This document shows positions 62,053 to 64,000 of a stretch of DNA of 64,000 bases, one piece after another. Within the stretch, counting starts at the first letter, position 1; the number at the start of each line of letters is the position of its first letter. Location: contig NZ_JBQEKA010000001.1 of the NCBI RefSeq assembly GCF_052103615.1, positions 62,001 through 126,000 on the forward strand, read 5' to 3'. Position numbers and translations under genes: made by a program. Under the pieces are notes generated by a model. It searched no databases, had not been told where the DNA came from, and saw only the letters and a list, made by a program, of their open reading frames with translations. The DNA is from Kerstersia sp052103615. Its GTDB lineage: Bacteria; Pseudomonadota; Gammaproteobacteria; Burkholderiales; Burkholderiaceae_B.

Positions 62053-62219
62053 CTGCCGGCCTGAATGCTTCTGCAACTGATGTTCCCGCACAAACTTTAC
62101 GCAATGCTCACCAACAGACACAGTCGGGTTGTAGTACAGTGGCTTCCTGATGTGCCGCATCGTCCGCGCGAGGCGCGTGGTCTGCCGCACGCACCGGTTT
62201 TTGCATTGGAAGTCGCCAC

Positions 62220-62813
62220 ATGAACATGAGCTCGCGCGTCCGTGCGCATTTCGAAGCCAATATTGCCGCTACCCAGGCCAGCATGGATGTGCTGACCGAA
62301 CCGCTCGCGCTGGGCATCGACATTCTATTCAACGCACTGGTCAATAACAGCAAGATCCTGGCCTGCGGCAATGGCGGCTCCGCCGCCGATGCGCAGCACT
62401 TCATCGCTGAGCTGGTCGGCCGCTTCGAGCGCGAACGGCTGCCGCTGGCCGGTGTCGCGCTCAATACCGATACCTCCATCATGACCGCCGTCGGCAACGA
62501 CTACGGTTTTGAGCATGTTTTCGAACGCCAGGTTCAGGCGCTGGGCCAGCCCGGCGATGTGCTCGTGGCCATCACGACCAGCGGCAATTCCGCCAACGTG
62601 CTGCTGGCTGTTGAAGCCGCCCGCGAACGCGAGATGCGCGTCATCGCCCTGACAGGCAAGGACGGCGGCTCGATGCACGATCTGCTGTCCACGGATGATG
62701 TTCACCTGTGCGTTCCCAGCGATCGCACCATGCGTATCCAGGAAGTCCATATTGTGTTGCTGCATGCCCTCTGTGATGGCATTGACGCCCTGCTGCTTGG
62801 AGACCCGGAATGA
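62220..62813 (+). CDS. SIS-domain protein, DiaA/GmhA family
   Basis: 197 residues, one SIS domain (ILACGNGGSAADAQHFIAEL; AITTSGNSANVLLAV). The family includes phosphoheptose isomerase GmhA and the DnaA-binding initiator factor DiaA. The gene after it is a dolP-like lipoprotein, as in E. coli yraO-yraP, which favours DiaA. Active-site residues of GmhA could still be present. It overlaps the next gene by ATGA. Confidence 0.85.
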   Translation: MNMSSRVRAHFEANIAATQASMDVLTEPLALGIDILFNALVNNSKILACGNGGSAADAQHFIAELVGRFERERLPLAGVALNTDTSIMTAVGNDYGFEHVFERQVQALGQPGDVLVAITTSGNSANVLLAVEAAREREMRVIALTGKDGGSMHDLLSTDDVHLCVPSDRTMRIQEVHIVLLHALCDGIDALLLGDPE

Positions 62814-63553
62814 AACAGATACCGCTGCGCGCCTGCCTTTGCGCTCTGCTGCTGAGCTCCACCCTGTTGTCCGCCTGCGCCCCGCTAATTATCGGCGGCG
62901 CGGCAGCGGGCACGGCGCTAGTGGCAACCGACCGCCGTACCGCTGGCACCCAGCTGGAAGACAAGAACATCGACCTGAAGACCGATCAGGTTCTGGTCAA
63001 GGAATTCGACAATGACTCCGTGCGCGTGGTCAGCACGGTGTATATGGGCAAGGTGCTGCTGACCGGCGAAGTGCCGGATGCCGCCACCAAGGCAAACATT
63101 GTCGAGCGCATCGGCAAGGTAGAAAATGTGCGCGGCGTGCTGGACTACATGGTGGTGGCCGAACCCATGACCCTGGGCCAGCGCACTGACGACAACTGGC
63201 TGGGTTCCAAGGTGCGCACGGCCTTGCTGCGCACCAAGGGCGTGCCCTCGCGCACCATCGTCAGCACGACGGAACGCGGTGTGGTGTATCTGCTGGGCCG
63301 CGTCACCCAAACCGAAGGCGCCTATGCGGCCGCCGCCGCCGCGCGCGTTAGCGGCGTGCAGCAAGTCATCAAGCTGTTCGATTACGTCACGCCGGAAGAA
63401 GCCATTGCGCTGGATAACGCCAACGGTTCACCCGAAGCCGACAAAGCACAGCCCGCTGGCACGCCGGCACCGGCCGCCCCCGCCACGGCACCGGCAAGCA
63501 GCGCTCTGCCCGCGTCTGGCAATAACGGCCCTGAGGTCATGGCGATAGACTGA
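62810..63553 (+). CDS. dolP: BON-domain outer-membrane lipoprotein, DolP (YraP)-like
   Basis: 247 residues. Lipobox LLSAC near residue 23. Two BON domains follow (KEFDNDSVRVVSTVYMGKVL and DNWLGSKVRTALLRTKGVPS). DolP supports outer-membrane integrity and sits at the division site. A C-terminal Pro/Ala-rich tail of about 45 residues (GTPAPAAPATAPASSALPA) is longer than in E. coli. It ends the yraN-diaA-dolP type cluster. Confidence 0.88.
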   Translation: MKQIPLRACLCALLLSSTLLSACAPLIIGGAAAGTALVATDRRTAGTQLEDKNIDLKTDQVLVKEFDNDSVRVVSTVYMGKVLLTGEVPDAATKANIVERIGKVENVRGVLDYMVVAEPMTLGQRTDDNWLGSKVRTALLRTKGVPSRTIVSTTERGVVYLLGRVTQTEGAYAAAAAARVSGVQQVIKLFDYVTPEEAIALDNANGSPEADKAQPAGTPAPAAPATAPASSALPASGNNGPEVMAID

Positions 63554-63597
63554 TTGCGCCTGCCTCTGCCCAGGCATGCCCCGGCAGACGCGCAAAC

Positions 63598-63634
63598 AAA
63601 AAATGGCCCGGCGTCGAATGCGCCGGGCCATTTT
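63598..63634. terminator. Bidirectional terminator between dolP and the MetQ-like gene
   Basis: AAATGGCCCGGCG-TCGAATG-CGCCGGGCCATTT with A- and T-runs outside. It serves both convergent genes. Confidence 0.9.
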
Positions 63635-63694
63635 CATGATGGCCGCCAGACGGCCAGATCACGGGCCTGGCCGCCCTTCAGTCCGCAATACGGA

Positions 63695-64000
63695 TCAGAA
63701 TGCGGGCACCACGGCGCCCTTGTACTTCTCGACCAGGAAAGCCTTCACTTCCGGCGTTTGCAGCGTTTCCACCAGCTTCACGATATCGGGGTTGCTGGCA
63801 TTTTCAGGACGCACGGCGATCAGGTTGGCATAAGGAGAATCCTTGTCTTCCAGGAAGAGGGCATCTTCCAGCGGATTCAGGCCTGCTTCCAGCGCGTAGT
63901 TGGTGTTGATCAGCGCCAGATCCACGTCGGGCAGCACGCGGGCCAGCGTAGCGGCTTCCAGTTCGCGGAACTTCAGTTTCTTGGGGTTCTCGACCACATC
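63695..64000 (-). CDS. MetQ/NlpA-like methionine-binding protein, C-terminal part
   Basis: The last 101 residues are visible; the rest lies beyond the window. The segments DVDLALINTNYALEAGLNP, YANLIAVRPEN and VKAFLVEKYKGAVVPAF are typical of the NlpA/MetQ family of D/L-methionine binding lipoproteins. The matching metN and metI genes would be expected nearby but cannot be seen. Confidence 0.85.
   Translation of the reverse strand, partial: DVVENPKKLKFRELEAATLARVLPDVDLALINTNYALEAGLNPLEDALFLEDKDSPYANLIAVRPENASNPDIVKLVETLQTPEVKAFLVEKYKGAVVPAF

Noticed and set aside
1..64000. Transposases, integrases, phage genes, tRNA or rRNA
   Set aside because: None recognised on either strand. The accessory block at 50256-62219 has no mobility gene or tRNA boundary that I can see.

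Overview
The window is about 64 kb of GC-rich (about 60%) chromosomal DNA from a betaproteobacterium, most likely Burkholderiales and Alcaligenaceae-like (the Bordetella/Achromobacter neighbourhood). I do not identify the genus. The evidence is the kdsD-kdsC-lptC-lptA-lptB / hpf-ptsN-hprK-rapZ gene order, a tripartite tricarboxylate (TctABC) transporter, a betaproteobacterial-type atpIBEFHAGDC operon, and the rsmI-yraN ... diaA-dolP genes. Two runs of N (23801-23810 and 33924-34023) show that it comes from a scaffolded draft assembly. No tRNA, rRNA, CRISPR array, transposase or prophage was recognised.

Layout. 1-6006 (+): a meta-cleavage operon (C-terminus of an extradiol dioxygenase, a class II aldolase-like probable decarboxylase, then XylG, XylJ, XylI and XylH equivalents) followed by an aromatic-acid MFS transporter. 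6007-6850: a small unknown protein behind a strong promoter that carries three copies of one operator-like motif. 6871-9462 (-): a polar amino-acid ABC importer without its ATPase. 9731-19152 (-): a D-galactonate-type locus (dgoK, dgoA, dgoD, a GntR regulator) joined to tctCBA and flanked by two 2-hydroxyacid dehydrogenases. 19300-26049 (-): a Rep/UvrD helicase, priA, hemE and a Fis-type regulator. 26221-33733 (-): the complete ATP synthase operon. 34181-40399: a DJ-1/PfpI protein, an M61 peptidase, folM-folB-ttcA and convergent purT. 40599-48668 (+): KDO and LPS-transport genes, then hpf, ptsN, hprK, rapZ, rlpA and an L,D-transpeptidase. 48748-50255: rsmI and yraN, divergent. 50256-62219 (+): an iron/heme accessory block. 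62220-63553 (+): diaA/gmhA and the BON lipoprotein dolP. 63695-64000 (-): the C-terminus of a MetQ-like lipoprotein.

The most interesting part is 50256-62219. It encodes a very large TonB-dependent receptor, a secreted protein with a TbpB-like C-terminal barrel motif but no lipobox, and a Slam outer-membrane protein. This is the layout of a hemophilin (HphA/HphR/Slam) system, also called type XI secretion. It is followed by a NitT/TauT-like ABC importer, an NnrS-family membrane protein and a Dnr-like Crp/Fnr regulator. Fur-box-like sites precede the receptor, the ABC substrate-binding protein and the permease; the last is a perfect 20-bp palindrome. The block separates yraN from diaA-dolP, genes that are adjacent in E. 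coli (yraL-M-N-O-P), so it looks like an insertion into a conserved cluster.

How the parts work together: the first operon would turn a ring-cleavage product of a carboxylated catechol into 2-hydroxymuconate, then 2-oxopent-4-enoate and its hydrate; the final aldolase and acetaldehyde dehydrogenase are not in view. The dgo/tct block would import and phosphorylate a sugar acid and cleave it to pyruvate and a triose phosphate. The kds/lpt genes make KDO and move LPS. ptsN/hprK/rapZ form the incomplete regulatory PTS typical of betaproteobacteria.
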